Part shown: one piece after another, positions 1-9,127 of the stretch | How positions within the stretch are numbered: position 1 is the stretch's first letter | Layout: every line of letters starts with the position of its first letter | Assembly: GCF_900128455.1 (NCBI RefSeq) | Contig: NZ_LT635783.1 | Location: 2,644,820-2,708,819, forward strand | DNA length: 64,000 nt | Direction: 5' to 3' | Source: Bacteroides mediterraneensis | Lineage (GTDB): Bacteria; Bacteroidota; Bacteroidia; Bacteroidales; Bacteroidaceae | Notes under the pieces: generated by a model | The model's input: the letters and a program-made list of their open reading frames with translations, nothing else | Database searches by the model: none | Told to the model about the DNA's origin: nothing | Made by a program: the position numbers and the translations under genes

Positions 1-165
1 TCCATCTGAAGATGGATGTTATCTCTTCAAGATAACGGGTTGTCCCATTCGGAAATCCGCGGATCAAAGGTTATTTGCACCTCCCCGCGGCTTATCGCAG
101 CTTATCACGTCCTTCATCGCCTCCGAGAGCCAAGGCATCCGCCATGCGCCCTTTCCTACTTTCCT
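1..165 (-). rRNA. 23S ribosomal RNA, 5' portion (partial)
   Basis: Read on the minus strand, this matches the conserved start of bacterial 23S rRNA (GGCGGATGCC, GCGATGAAGGACGTG, then GATTTCCGAATGGG). The gene runs off the left edge, so only its first ~165 nt are present. The 5' boundary is placed by analogy with the E. coli distance to the GGTGGATGCC motif and may be off by about 10 nt. It is the third element of a 16S-tRNA-Ile-tRNA-Ala-23S operon. Confidence 0.95.
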
Positions 166-272
166 TATCACGTGCACACTCCGTTTTTCAACGGGTGCGG
201 GATGATATATACTTTTAGCTTTCGTACTAAAATTACTTTTTGCTTGTTACATCATGTCATAGACCGTTTTTC

Positions 273-300
273 AGTTAAAAGTTAATAGTTAACAGTTAAA
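273..300. repeat. Four tandem 7-bp AGTTAAN units in the rRNA spacer
   Basis: Four uninterrupted heptamers (AGTTAAA, AGTTAAT, AGTTAAC, AGTTAAA) lie between tRNA-Ala and 23S. A second four-unit array lies at 584-611 on the other side of the tRNA pair. Read in the direction of transcription the unit is NTTAACT. The function is unknown; the end of boxA antiterminators (CTTTAAC) is vaguely similar, but that is only a guess. Confidence 0.75.
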
Positions 301-341
301 ATCACTTTTAATTTTCAACTCTTGCCTTTTAACCCTTCAAG

Positions 342-415
342 TGGAGAATAACGGATTCGAACCGTTGACCCCCTGCGTGCAAAGCAGGTGCTCTAGCCAG
401 CTGAGCTAATCCCCC
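342..415 (-). tRNA. tRNA-Ala (TGC)
   Basis: On the minus strand a full cloverleaf can be drawn. The acceptor stem GGGGGAT pairs with ATTCTCC with two G-U pairs, the D-arm contains TTAGCTCAGCTGG, the anticodon loop is TTTGCAC (anticodon TGC), and the T-arm contains GGTTCGAATCC. The 3' CCA is not encoded. It follows tRNA-Ile in the spacer, the usual arrangement in Bacteroides rRNA operons. Confidence 0.97.
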
Positions 416-448
416 AAGATTCATGCTTCATTTTTTTCAAAGCGGCTG

Positions 449-480
449 CAAAGGTAGTCATTTCCTTTCAAACCTGCAAA
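449..480 (-). promoter_or_regulatory. Candidate internal promoter between tRNA-Ile and tRNA-Ala
   Basis: On the minus strand there is TTTG (480-477), a 20-nt gap, then TACCTTTG (456-449), an exact match to the Bacteroides TTTG/TAnnTTTG consensus with normal spacing. Transcription from it would start near 442 and yield tRNA-Ala, 23S and 5S without 16S or tRNA-Ile. The same TACCTTTG box occurs in both upstream rRNA promoters. Confidence 0.55.
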
Positions 481-504
481 TAAAAAGCGAAGTTTTTTCT
501 GAGG

Positions 505-578
505 TAGTCCCAGGCAGAGTTGAACTGCCGACCTCTACATTATCAGTGTAGCGCTCTAACCAACTGAGCTATAGGACT
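505..578 (-). tRNA. tRNA-Ile (GAT)
   Basis: The minus-strand cloverleaf has acceptor stem AGTCCTA/TGGGACT, D-arm TAGCTCAGTTGG, anticodon loop CTGATAA (anticodon GAT) and T-arm AGTTCAACTCT. The 3' end reads ACC rather than a full encoded CCA. It lies directly after 16S in the rRNA spacer. Confidence 0.97.
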
Positions 579-583
579 GTGTC

Positions 584-611
584 AGTTAATAGTTAAAGGT
601 TAACAGTTAAA
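584..611. repeat. Second four-unit heptamer array in the rRNA spacer
   Basis: AGTTAAT, AGTTAAA, GGTTAAC and AGTTAAA in register, one base away from a perfect (AGTTAAN)4. It lies between 16S and tRNA-Ile and mirrors the array at 273-300, so the tRNA pair is bracketed by two 28-bp arrays. Confidence 0.7.
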
Positions 612-747
612 AGCGAAAACCAAACTATTGACTGTGTGATTCAGTTCAACCTCGTCCGTTCCGACTCGGCTTCATCTTTCTCTCTTCTTATATCGAAAAA
701 CAAACTCATCTGCAGTACAAGGCAAGAACCTTCGTCGGTTCCTCTCC

Positions 748-2277
<1,530 letters not shown>

Positions 2278-2485
2278 AAAATATTTTTCACTCTTTCGAG
2301 CATTGTTGTCTCTGTTTCAGGAAACCGATTTCTATATCCTTTTCAGGTTATTGACGGTTCTTGTTTCATCCCATATATACATTATATATAAGACTACTTC
2401 TTGTACTACATCTTCGTTTGTTTATCTAAAGTCTTTCAAAGAACTATCTTTCTTTCGTGCTCCCGTTTCAGCGGGAAAGCGTTTG

Positions 2486-2517
2486 CAAAGGTAAGGCGTT
2501 TTTTCTTTCCCTCCAAA
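2486..2517 (-). promoter_or_regulatory. rRNA operon promoter, proximal
   Basis: On the minus strand: TTTG at 2517-2514, a 20-nt spacer, then TACCTTTG at 2493-2486. This is a full match to the Bacteroides vegetative promoter. Transcription would begin near 2479, giving a leader of about 200 nt before 16S. Confidence 0.8.
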
Positions 2518-2691
2518 TTTTTCCGGAAGTTTTTTTTCGAAAAAGTTTTTCAGGGTGACCTCGCGGGGCTTATCCCTTTCTCGCTCCCTTGCGTTCTTGC
2601 AAGGTAAGATACTCGGGTGCAGCGCCTTTGAAAGTCTGCCTCTCTTCACCAGTCTGTCATCTTCAGCGGCTCTCCCTCTCGAAAGCGGTTG

Positions 2692-2722
2692 CAAAGGTAC
2701 GCACTTTTTCCGCTTCCGCAAC
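2692..2722 (-). promoter_or_regulatory. rRNA operon promoter, distal
   Basis: On the minus strand: GTTG at 2722-2719 (one mismatch to TTTG), a 19-nt spacer, then TACCTTTG at 2699-2692. The box and its flank (GGTTGCAAAGGTA on the plus strand) resemble the proximal copy, so the operon appears to have tandem promoters about 205 bp apart. Confidence 0.7.
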
Positions 2723-3000
2723 TTTTATCACACTCTTTTTTTCAAAAATTTTTGAAGATTTTTATAAGTCACTGAAACAGAATGTGTTGCAGGACATATT
2801 TTTCCGACGCCTCCGGAAACGGACGGGAACATGCCTACATTATGTATTTCGCGCGGGCGCGAGCGTATACATTTGATATGTATAAACCTATGCTGCATAT
2901 AAACCGAACATCTTCCTAAAGAAAGGAATACATATATACATAAAGAAGAGCGCACAAGAAAATCCATGAAGACTTTTGAAGACTTTTGACACCCACAAAA

Positions 3001-3105
3001 AAACGCACTTGCGTTTCAACTAAAACGCCAAAGAGTTTTGAGTCAAACACACTTGCGTTTTAAATCAAACGCACTTACGTTTTGAGTCAAACTCAAATAC
3101 AGTTT
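3001..3105. repeat. 22-bp modular palindrome array A (five units)
   Basis: Five units start at 3001, 3023, 3045, 3067 and 3089, exactly 22 bp apart. Each is a 16-bp (last one 17-bp) block opening AAAC and closing GTTT; the first is AAACGCACTTGCGTTT, itself an inverted repeat. Spacers are 6 bp (CAACTA, TGAGTC, TAAATC, TGAGTC). It lies between the leftward rRNA promoters and the rightward OmpA-type gene, so no transcript is expected to end here. The same architecture occurs at 17063 and 50905. Confidence 0.9.
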
Positions 3106-3297
3106 CCCAGCCTATAGGGAAAAACCTATAACAAATTGATATACAACATATTTCAAAATGACAGGATTTAAACTTGCCCATTAGGAAACAACCAGACATT
3201 GACAATACAATATCTTATGATAAACTCCTCTTTCTCAACAAAGGCACCTTCTTTTCAAAAAAGGCTTTTATATTATCTGATATAGCGTAAACTCGTA
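3106..3297. other. AT-rich gene-free stretch upstream of the OmpA-type gene
   Basis: I see no convincing gene, RNA or repeat here. Between 2723 and 3000 there is likewise only an imperfect direct repeat (GAAGACTTTT twice at 2969-2988), so the whole 2.3-3.3 kb region holds the rRNA leader and promoters, array A and little else. Confidence 0.5.
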
Positions 3298-3305
3298 TAT
3301 CTTTG
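3298..3305 (+). promoter_or_regulatory. -7 element upstream of the OmpA-family lipoprotein gene
   Basis: TATCTTTG matches the Bacteroides TAnnTTTG box and ends 17 nt before the start codon. No clear TTTG lies at the usual distance (TCTG at 18 nt is the closest), so only half of the promoter is well supported. Confidence 0.5.
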
Positions 3306-3322
3306 CAGAAAAATATAAAACA

Positions 3323-4165
3323 ATGAGAAAAACACCCTTAATCGCACTCGCAGGACTTTTAATAATAGGCAGTACATCCTGCGTAACCAAGAAAAAATTC
3401 CTTATCGCCGAAAACGGCAGAATAGAAGCCCTTTCTAGAGGAGATAACCTGCAAGGCCAGCTGAATGAATGCCACAATGAAATGGAAAAGATGCGTGAGC
3501 AAATAGACAAATTGCAGCAAGACACCAACCGCCAGGGAAACTCCATCCGGCATTATCAGCAGCTGTTGTCCAGCAACATGAACGAACAGGAAAAGCTGAA
3601 TTCTCTGCTAGGAGAAAAACTGAAAGAACTGGACGAACGGGAAAAAACCATTCAGCAACTTCAAGGAATGATTGACCAGCAGAATGCCAAAGTACAAGAC
3701 CTGCTCAGCAGTGTAAAAGATGCATTGCTCGGCTTCAGCAGTGACGAACTGACAGTACGGGAACAGAACGGGAAAGTGTATGTAGCCATGTCGGACAAAC
3801 TGCTGTTCCAGTCCGGAAGTGCCAAACTGGACAAACGAGGTGAAGAAGCCTTGGGGAAACTAGCCGAGGTATTGAACAAACAGACGGAAATAGACGTATA
3901 CATTGAAGGACATACTGACAACAAGCCCATCCACACTGCACAATTCAAGGACAATTGGGACTTAAGCGTTATCCGAGCTACCTCCGTAGTGCGTATTCTG
4001 ATTGAAAAATACCAAGTCAATCCACTTCAGATACAACCCTGCGGACGTGGTGAATTCATGCCTGTTGCCGACAACGAAAGTGCTGAAGGACGGGCAAAAA
4101 ACCGCCGGACAGAAATTATCATGGCCCCGAAACTGGACAAACTGTTCCAGATGCTGCAAAAATAA
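3323..4165 (+). CDS. OmpA/MotB-family peptidoglycan-anchoring lipoprotein
   Basis: A 280-residue protein probably anchored in the outer membrane. It starts with a lipoprotein signal peptide (basic MRK, hydrophobic stretch, lipobox GSTSC with Cys20). Residues ~35-130 are charged and Gln/Glu/Lys-rich, likely a coiled coil. Residues ~155-272 form an OmpA_C domain with VYIEGHTDNKP and the late GRAKNRRTEI motif that binds diaminopimelate in peptidoglycan. The layout is that of Pal-like or YiaD-like proteins, which tether the outer membrane to the wall. It is monocistronic, with its own promoter box and terminator. Confidence 0.85.
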   Translation: MRKTPLIALAGLLIIGSTSCVTKKKFLIAENGRIEALSRGDNLQGQLNECHNEMEKMREQIDKLQQDTNRQGNSIRHYQQLLSSNMNEQEKLNSLLGEKLKELDEREKTIQQLQGMIDQQNAKVQDLLSSVKDALLGFSSDELTVREQNGKVYVAMSDKLLFQSGSAKLDKRGEEALGKLAEVLNKQTEIDVYIEGHTDNKPIHTAQFKDNWDLSVIRATSVVRILIEKYQVNPLQIQPCGRGEFMPVADNESAEGRAKNRRTEIIMAPKLDKLFQMLQK

Positions 4166-4197
4166 AACTACAAAACATATCACTCATAAATAAGCTG

Positions 4198-4238
4198 AAA
4201 GTCCCGCCCCCTTCCCAAAGAAGCCTGCCGGGACTTTT
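4198..4238 (+). terminator. Hairpin terminator after the OmpA-type gene
   Basis: AAAGTCCCG (4198-4206) pairs with CGGGACTTT (4229-4237) across a 22-nt loop, with a short T run. The stretch from 4239 to 4452 holds no gene I can recognise. Confidence 0.6.
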
Positions 4239-4452
4239 CAATTCTCCACATTATCATAGACTCCTCACCCACAGCCATCACCTTTCCAATATTAAAGAAG
4301 CTCTCCCCCCTCCCGCACACTATAAGACAACAAGTAAAAGCCGGGGAAACTGCAAAAACCCACATAAACTCCCCTACTTCCCTCCCTTAAAAGTTAAAAC
4401 CGGAAGAGAAACAAAAAAAACGAAGAAACATGCTCTAAAACATGAGAATTTA

Positions 4453-4472
4453 TTAGTGTAATTTTACACTTA
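4453..4472. promoter_or_regulatory. Candidate AraR operator 1
   Basis: AGTGTAA (4455-4461) and TTACACT (4464-4470) form a perfect inverted repeat with a 2-bp centre, extended by TTA/TTA on the flanks. It is upstream of the arabinose symporter. The same half-sites recur at 4495, 6471 and 6649, in front of or inside genes of the same pathway, which points to AraR (encoded at 7718). Confidence 0.65.
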
Positions 4473-4494
4473 TCCGTAATATTGCAGTCGAATT

Positions 4495-4511
4495 AGTGTT
4501 ACTAATACACT
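4495..4511. promoter_or_regulatory. Candidate AraR operator 2
   Basis: AGTGTTA-CTA-ATACACT is a 17-bp imperfect palindrome 24 bp beyond operator 1. It runs into an ACACTTTG segment that resembles a -7 box, so a repressor here would cover the promoter of the arabinose operon. Confidence 0.55.
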
Positions 4512-4587
4512 TTGAAAAACAAATGAAATAACAGGAACTTTTGATAGCCACGGAATCAATACACAAATCATTAAAATACTTACAATT

Positions 4588-6333
4588 ATGAATTGGAATT
4601 CAACTGAGTTTATTTGGCTCGACTGGCTGGTTCTCGCCGTCGGGGTCATGGCTATTGTATGGGCTGTTTACCGTACAATCAAAAAAGATCATGAAAAGAT
4701 GAAAGGTGCCGACAGTCAGGATTACCTTTTCGGAAAAGGAGAACCTTGGTATATCATCGGTGCTGCCATTTTTGCAGCCAACATCGGCTCTGAACATCTG
4801 GTAGGATTGGCTGGTACAGGCGCAAAAGACGGTGTGGGAATGGCACACTGGGAGATGCAAGGCTGGATGATTCTTATCCTTGGATGGCTGTTTGTTCCTT
4901 TTTACCAGTTGTTGAATAATAAAATGGGGAAAATTATCACCATGCCGGACTTCCTGAAATTCCGCTATACCCAGCGCACCGGTTCATGGTTGTCCATCAT
5001 CACTCTGATTGCCTACGTGCTGACAAAAGTATCCGTAACAGCCTTCACCGGCGGTATCTTCTTCGAATACCTGCTCGGACTTCCATTCTGGTGGGGTGCA
5101 CTCGGTCTTATCTTCATTACAGCCGTATTCACAGTTTTCGGCGGCATGAAAGGAGTCATGACACTATCTGCCATCCAGACCCCGATATTAATCATCGGCT
5201 CATTTCTCGTTTTATTCCTGGGTTTGAACATGCTCGGTGACGGCAGTATTTCGGAAGGATGGTCACAAATGATGGCCGCATGTAACGCCGCACACGACGG
5301 TTTCGGTACAACCCACATGTTCCACACCGACCCTGCCGACCCCATGTATCCGCAGTTCCCTGGCTACGTAGTATTCCTCGGAGCATCCATCATCGGTTTC
5401 TGGTACTGGTGTACTGACCAGCATATCGTACAACGTGTACTCGGACAAACTAAAGGAGAAGACAACCGCAAAGTCATGGCCCGTGCACGCCGCGGTACAA
5501 TCGCAGCCGGTTATTTCAAACTGTTGCCTGTATTCATGTTCCTGATTCCGGGTATGGTGGCTTTCGCACTCTCTCAAAAGACCGGCAGCAGCATCGTCAT
5601 GGATATCACCAACACACACGACACAGACGGCGCTTTCGCCATGATGGTAAAGAATATCCTGCCGGCCGGTGTGAAAGGTATCGTAACCATCGGTTTCATC
5701 TGTGCCCTTGTAGCTTCTTTAGCTGCCTTCTTCAACAGCTGCGCCACCTTGTTCACAGAAGACTTCTACAAGCCGATGAAAAAAGGCATGAGTGAAAGCC
5801 ATTACGTAATGGTAGGACGTATCGCTACCGTCGTAGTCGTACTTTTGGGACTGGCTTGGATGCCTATCATGATGAACATGGGTAACCTGTATTCTTATCT
5901 CCAAGATATCCAATCACTGATTGCTCCTGCCATGGTGGCTGTATTTACCCTTGGTATCTTCTCGAAGCGTATCACTCCGAAAGCCGGAGAATGGGGACTT
6001 ATCGGTGGCTTCCTTATCGGTATGGTACGTTTGCTGACTAATGTAATCACCGACTCAGGCAAAGCTGTCATGGACGGTGCATTCTGGGAATACACCTCTT
6101 GGTTCTGGCAGACCAACTGGCTGATTTTCGAAGTGTGGTTGCTTGTATTCATCGTCATTCTGATGTACGTGGTATCCATGTTTACTGCCAAACCGACATC
6201 TGAACAGATTGCTGCCATCACGTTCACAGGCGACTACAAGAAAGCCATCCGTGAAAGCTGGAATATGTGGGATGTCATTGCCACATTGGGTGTTGTAGTC
6301 CTGTGTGCATTGTTCTATGCATATTTCTGGTAA
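4588..6333 (+). CDS. Sodium:solute symporter (SSS/SglT family), probable L-arabinose importer
   Basis: A 581-residue inner-membrane protein with about 14 hydrophobic segments. It has the SSS-family features GKGEPWYIIGAAIFAANIGSEHLVG near residue 50 (helix 1 region that holds substrate and sodium) and WYWCTDQHIVQRVLG near residue 275. SglT relatives couple sugar uptake to sodium. First place in an operon with mutarotase, araR and the arabinose enzymes, directly downstream of AraR-like operators, makes L-arabinose the likely substrate; the sequence alone cannot exclude another pentose. The start at 4588 gives a short N-terminal segment before helix 1, as usual. Confidence 0.88.
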   Translation: MNWNSTEFIWLDWLVLAVGVMAIVWAVYRTIKKDHEKMKGADSQDYLFGKGEPWYIIGAAIFAANIGSEHLVGLAGTGAKDGVGMAHWEMQGWMILILGWLFVPFYQLLNNKMGKIITMPDFLKFRYTQRTGSWLSIITLIAYVLTKVSVTAFTGGIFFEYLLGLPFWWGALGLIFITAVFTVFGGMKGVMTLSAIQTPILIIGSFLVLFLGLNMLGDGSISEGWSQMMAACNAAHDGFGTTHMFHTDPADPMYPQFPGYVVFLGASIIGFWYWCTDQHIVQRVLGQTKGEDNRKVMARARRGTIAAGYFKLLPVFMFLIPGMVAFALSQKTGSSIVMDITNTHDTDGAFAMMVKNILPAGVKGIVTIGFICALVASLAAFFNSCATLFTEDFYKPMKKGMSESHYVMVGRIATVVVVLLGLAWMPIMMNMGNLYSYLQDIQSLIAPAMVAVFTLGIFSKRITPKAGEWGLIGGFLIGMVRLLTNVITDSGKAVMDGAFWEYTSWFWQTNWLIFEVWLLVFIVILMYVVSMFTAKPTSEQIAAITFTGDYKKAIRESWNMWDVIATLGVVVLCALFYAYFW

Positions 6334-6356
6334 TCCGAAAAACAACGGCTTATAAT

Positions 6357-6392
6357 GGAAGAGGATATGCAGGAAATTGTATATCCTCTTCC
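6357..6392 (+). terminator. Hairpin after the symporter gene
   Basis: GGAAGAGGATAT (6357-6368) pairs perfectly with ATATCCTCTTCC (6381-6392). No T run follows, so it may act as a partial terminator, an mRNA processing site or a 3'-end stabiliser between the symporter and mutarotase genes. Confidence 0.5.
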
Positions 6393-6470
6393 ACGTTTAT
6401 AGGGAAACTACCGAAAAACATGCATTCTATGTTGAAAAACATTTGAAAAAATGAACAAGTAATTGTTTTA

Positions 6471-6487
6471 AGTGTTACTTTTACACC
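6471..6487. promoter_or_regulatory. Candidate AraR operator 3, upstream of the mutarotase gene
   Basis: AGTGTTA-CTT-TTACACC has the same 17-bp geometry as operator 2 and ends 26 bp before the start codon. It suggests a second AraR-controlled promoter inside the cluster. Confidence 0.55.
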
Positions 6488-6513
6488 ATACAAATAATAT
6501 TAAAGATAAATTT

Positions 6514-7668
6514 ATGAAAAGCATGAAGAAATCACTTCTAGGCATGAGTGCTGCATTGATTTTTTTCTGCGGATGCAGTCAAAAGCAGGAAGCTCCCAAA
6601 CTGACCTTATCGGGTTTGGACCCAGCTAATTTTGAAACGCTTGTAGATAGTGTAAAACCTGTAAAACTTTACACTTTAAAAAATCATCAAGGGATGGAAG
6701 TCTGTGTCACCAATTTTGGAGGACGACTGGTTTCCATTATGGTTCCAGACAAAACCGGCAAGATGACCGATGTAGTTCTCGGCTTCGACAGCATTGCTGA
6801 CTACCAGCATATTCCGAGTGATTTCGGTGCAGCCATCGGGCGTTATGCCAACCGAATCAACAAAGGTAAAATCACTCTTGACGGACAAGAAATCCAACTT
6901 CCGACAAACAACTTCGGTCACTGCCTGCACGGCGGTCCTACCGGATGGCAATATCAGGTATATGAAGCCAATCAAACCAATGACAGTACCCTTGTGCTGA
7001 CCATGAAATCACCGGACGGAGACAATAACTTCCCGGGCAACGTAACGGCTCATGTAACCTATTCCCTGACAGCCGACAATGCCATCGATATCCAGTATGA
7101 TGCCACTACCGACAAGACGACTGTCATCAACATGACCAACCACTCGTATTTCAACCTGAGCGGTGATCCTTCAAAACCGGCTACTGACCACGTGCTTTAT
7201 GTGGCTTCCGACAGCATCACACCGGTAGACAGCACCTTCATGACCACCGGCGAAATGATGGCAGTAAAAGATACTCCGTTCGACTTCAACACGCCGAAGA
7301 CCATCAGTCCGGATGTCACAGACTTTACCAACGAACAAGTGAAATTCGGTAACGGATTCGACCATAACTGGGTATTGAAGACCAAAGGTGACATCAACCA
7401 GCTGGCTGCCAAACTGACTTGTCCTACCACAGGTATCAGCCTGGAGGTCTACACCAATGAACCAGGTATCCAGGTGTATACAGGAAACTTCCTGGACGGA
7501 ACGGTGAAAGGAAAGAAAGGCATCGCCTATCCGCAGCGGGCTTCCGTTTGTCTGGAAACACAACACTATCCCGACAGCCCCAACAAGCCCCAATGGCCTT
7601 CTGTTATTCTGGCTCCAGGACAAACTTACCAGAGTCACTGTATCTTCAAATTTACAGTGGAGAAATGA
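6514..7668 (+). CDS. galM: Aldose 1-epimerase (mutarotase), lipoprotein form
   Basis: A 384-residue GalM-family enzyme that interconverts alpha and beta anomers of aldoses. I chose the start at 6514 because it gives a lipoprotein signal (MKSMKKSLLGMSAALIFFCGCSQ, lipobox FCGC); a longer reading would bury it. Family motifs are RYANRINKGK near residue 115, the substrate-binding/catalytic NMTNHSYFNLSG near 205, and GFDHNWVL near 285 with the conserved Asp; the catalytic Glu is probably in VCLETQHYPDSPN near 350. The signal puts it outside the cytoplasm, where it could supply the anomer the symporter prefers. Confidence 0.88.
   Translation: MKSMKKSLLGMSAALIFFCGCSQKQEAPKLTLSGLDPANFETLVDSVKPVKLYTLKNHQGMEVCVTNFGGRLVSIMVPDKTGKMTDVVLGFDSIADYQHIPSDFGAAIGRYANRINKGKITLDGQEIQLPTNNFGHCLHGGPTGWQYQVYEANQTNDSTLVLTMKSPDGDNNFPGNVTAHVTYSLTADNAIDIQYDATTDKTTVINMTNHSYFNLSGDPSKPATDHVLYVASDSITPVDSTFMTTGEMMAVKDTPFDFNTPKTISPDVTDFTNEQVKFGNGFDHNWVLKTKGDINQLAAKLTCPTTGISLEVYTNEPGIQVYTGNFLDGTVKGKKGIAYPQRASVCLETQHYPDSPNKPQWPSVILAPGQTYQSHCIFKFTVEK
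6649..6675. promoter_or_regulatory. Widely spaced AraR-like half-sites inside the mutarotase gene
   Basis: AGTGTAAA (6649-6656) and TTTACACT (6668-6675) are perfect 8-bp inverted half-sites separated by 11 bp, within the coding region just after the signal sequence. Compared with operator 1 the half-sites are about 11 bp, one helical turn, further apart. It could be an auxiliary site; chance is possible in AT-rich DNA. Confidence 0.35.
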
Positions 7669-7717
7669 CAGGCCCCACAAGAAACCTAGTTGAAAAGAAC
7701 AAAAAGTCAAAAATTGA

Positions 7718-8395
7718 ATGACCACTTACTATAATCATAATCCCAAATTCTACGTCGGCATCGACTGCATCATTTTCGGATTCGAAAAAGGAGAACTGAA
7801 CTTATTGCTGCTGAAACGAAATTTTGAGCCGGCAATGGGCCAATGGTCTCTGATGGGAGGATTCATCCAGGAAAATGAAAGTGCGGACGATGCGGCCAAA
7901 CGGGTACTGAGCGAGCTGACGGGTCTGGAAAATGTGTACATGGACCAGATTGGAGCCTTCGGTGCCGTAGACCGCGATCCGGGAGAACGCGTAATTTCAC
8001 TGGCCTATTATGCGCTTATCAACATCAACGAATACGACCGGGAACTGGTGCAGCAGCACAATGCGTACTGGATAAACATCAATGAAATTCCCGAACTTAT
8101 CTTCGATCACAACGAGATGGTGGAGAAAGCACGTGCCATCATGCGCCAGAAGGCATCGAGAGCCCCCATCGGCTTCAACCTGCTTCCCGAGCTGTTCACC
8201 TTGACTCAGCTGCAAAGCTTATATGAAGCCATCTACGGAGAACCGATGGACAAGCGCAATTTCCGCAAACGTATCGCAGAAATGGGATTTATTGAGAAAA
8301 CTGATAAAATAGATAAAACAGGATCCAGAAGAGGCGCCTCTCTTTATAAATTTAATGACAAGGCATATCAGAAGGACCCGAAATTTAAACTTTAA
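7718..8395 (+). CDS. araR: AraR, NUDIX-fold transcriptional regulator of L-arabinose use
   Basis: A 225-residue NrtR-like regulator. Residues ~10-145 form a NUDIX fold ([19 protein letters not shown], then [29 protein letters not shown]). The Nudix box is degenerate and lacks the REEE catalytic series, so it should bind sugar and not hydrolyse nucleotides. Residues ~155-225 form a winged-helix DNA-binding domain ([31 protein letters not shown]). The characterised relative is the AraR of B. thetaiotaomicron, which represses arabinose genes until L-arabinose binds. Here it sits inside its target operon, 4 bp before araD. Confidence 0.9.
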   Translation: MTTYYNHNPKFYVGIDCIIFGFEKGELNLLLLKRNFEPAMGQWSLMGGFIQENESADDAAKRVLSELTGLENVYMDQIGAFGAVDRDPGERVISLAYYALININEYDRELVQQHNAYWININEIPELIFDHNEMVEKARAIMRQKASRAPIGFNLLPELFTLTQLQSLYEAIYGEPMDKRNFRKRIAEMGFIEKTDKIDKTGSRRGASLYKFNDKAYQKDPKFKL

Positions 8396-8399
8396 TCAC

Positions 8400-9089
8400 A
8401 TGTTAGAAGCACTAAAAGAAGAAGTTTTCCATGCAAACCTGGATTTGGTAAAGCACGGACTGGTGATTTTTACGTGGGGAAATGTGTCTGCCATCGACCG
8501 TGAAAGCGGACTGGTAGTCATCAAACCTAGCGGAGTGTCTTACGATGAAATGAAAGCTGAGGATATGGTAGTAGTCGATTTGGAAGGAAACGTGGTGGAA
8601 GGCAATCTGCGCCCTTCAAGTGACACCCCTACCCATCTGGTTCTCTACAAAGCTTTCCCTGAAATCGGCGGAGTGGTACACACCCACTCTACTTACGCCA
8701 CTGCCTGGGCACAGGCCGGATGCGACATTCCGAACATCGGTACCACTCATGCAGACTATTTCCACGAGGCAATTCCCTGCACAGCCGACATGACAGAAGA
8801 GGAAGTGAAGGGTGCCTACGAACTGGAAACGGGAAATGTCATCGTGAAACGCTTCGAGGGCATGAATCCGGTACATACTCCGGGAGTACTCGTAAAGAAT
8901 CACGGACCTTTCTCATGGGGTAAAGATGCACACGATGCCGTACACAATGCCGTAGTCATGGAACAAGTGGCAAAGATGGCCAGCATTGCTTACGCTGTCA
9001 ACCCGCACCTGACCATGAATCCGCTGCTGGTAGAAAAACACTTCAGCCGCAAGCACGGTCCGAACGCTTACTACGGACAAAAGAAATAA
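8400..9089 (+). CDS. araD: L-ribulose-5-phosphate 4-epimerase
   Basis: A 229-residue cytoplasmic class II aldolase/epimerase that converts L-ribulose 5-phosphate to D-xylulose 5-phosphate. Length matches E. coli AraD (231). Zinc ligands are visible in [18 protein letters not shown] (His-x-His) and in the later [19 protein letters not shown] and [10 protein letters not shown] are the phosphate-binding loops. I start it at 8400, 4 bp after the araR stop, because the longer reading would overlap araR and add a basic tail absent from the family. Confidence 0.95.
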   Translation: MLEALKEEVFHANLDLVKHGLVIFTWGNVSAIDRESGLVVIKPSGVSYDEMKAEDMVVVDLEGNVVEGNLRPSSDTPTHLVLYKAFPEIGGVVHTHSTYATAWAQAGCDIPNIGTTHADYFHEAIPCTADMTEEEVKGAYELETGNVIVKRFEGMNPVHTPGVLVKNHGPFSWGKDAHDAVHNAVVMEQVAKMASIAYAVNPHLTMNPLLVEKHFSRKHGPNAYYGQKK

Positions 9090-9127
9090 CAACAAAGCCA
9101 ACCAATTAATTATAAAATACAATCACT

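Noticed and set aside
3001..3105. Short CRISPR array
   Set aside because: The regular spacing is tempting, but units are 16 bp and degenerate, spacers are only 6 bp and similar to each other, and no cas gene is present.
8355..8399. N-terminally extended araD starting at 8355
   Set aside because: It would overlap araR and add a basic tail not seen in AraD; the ATG at 8400 gives the normal length.
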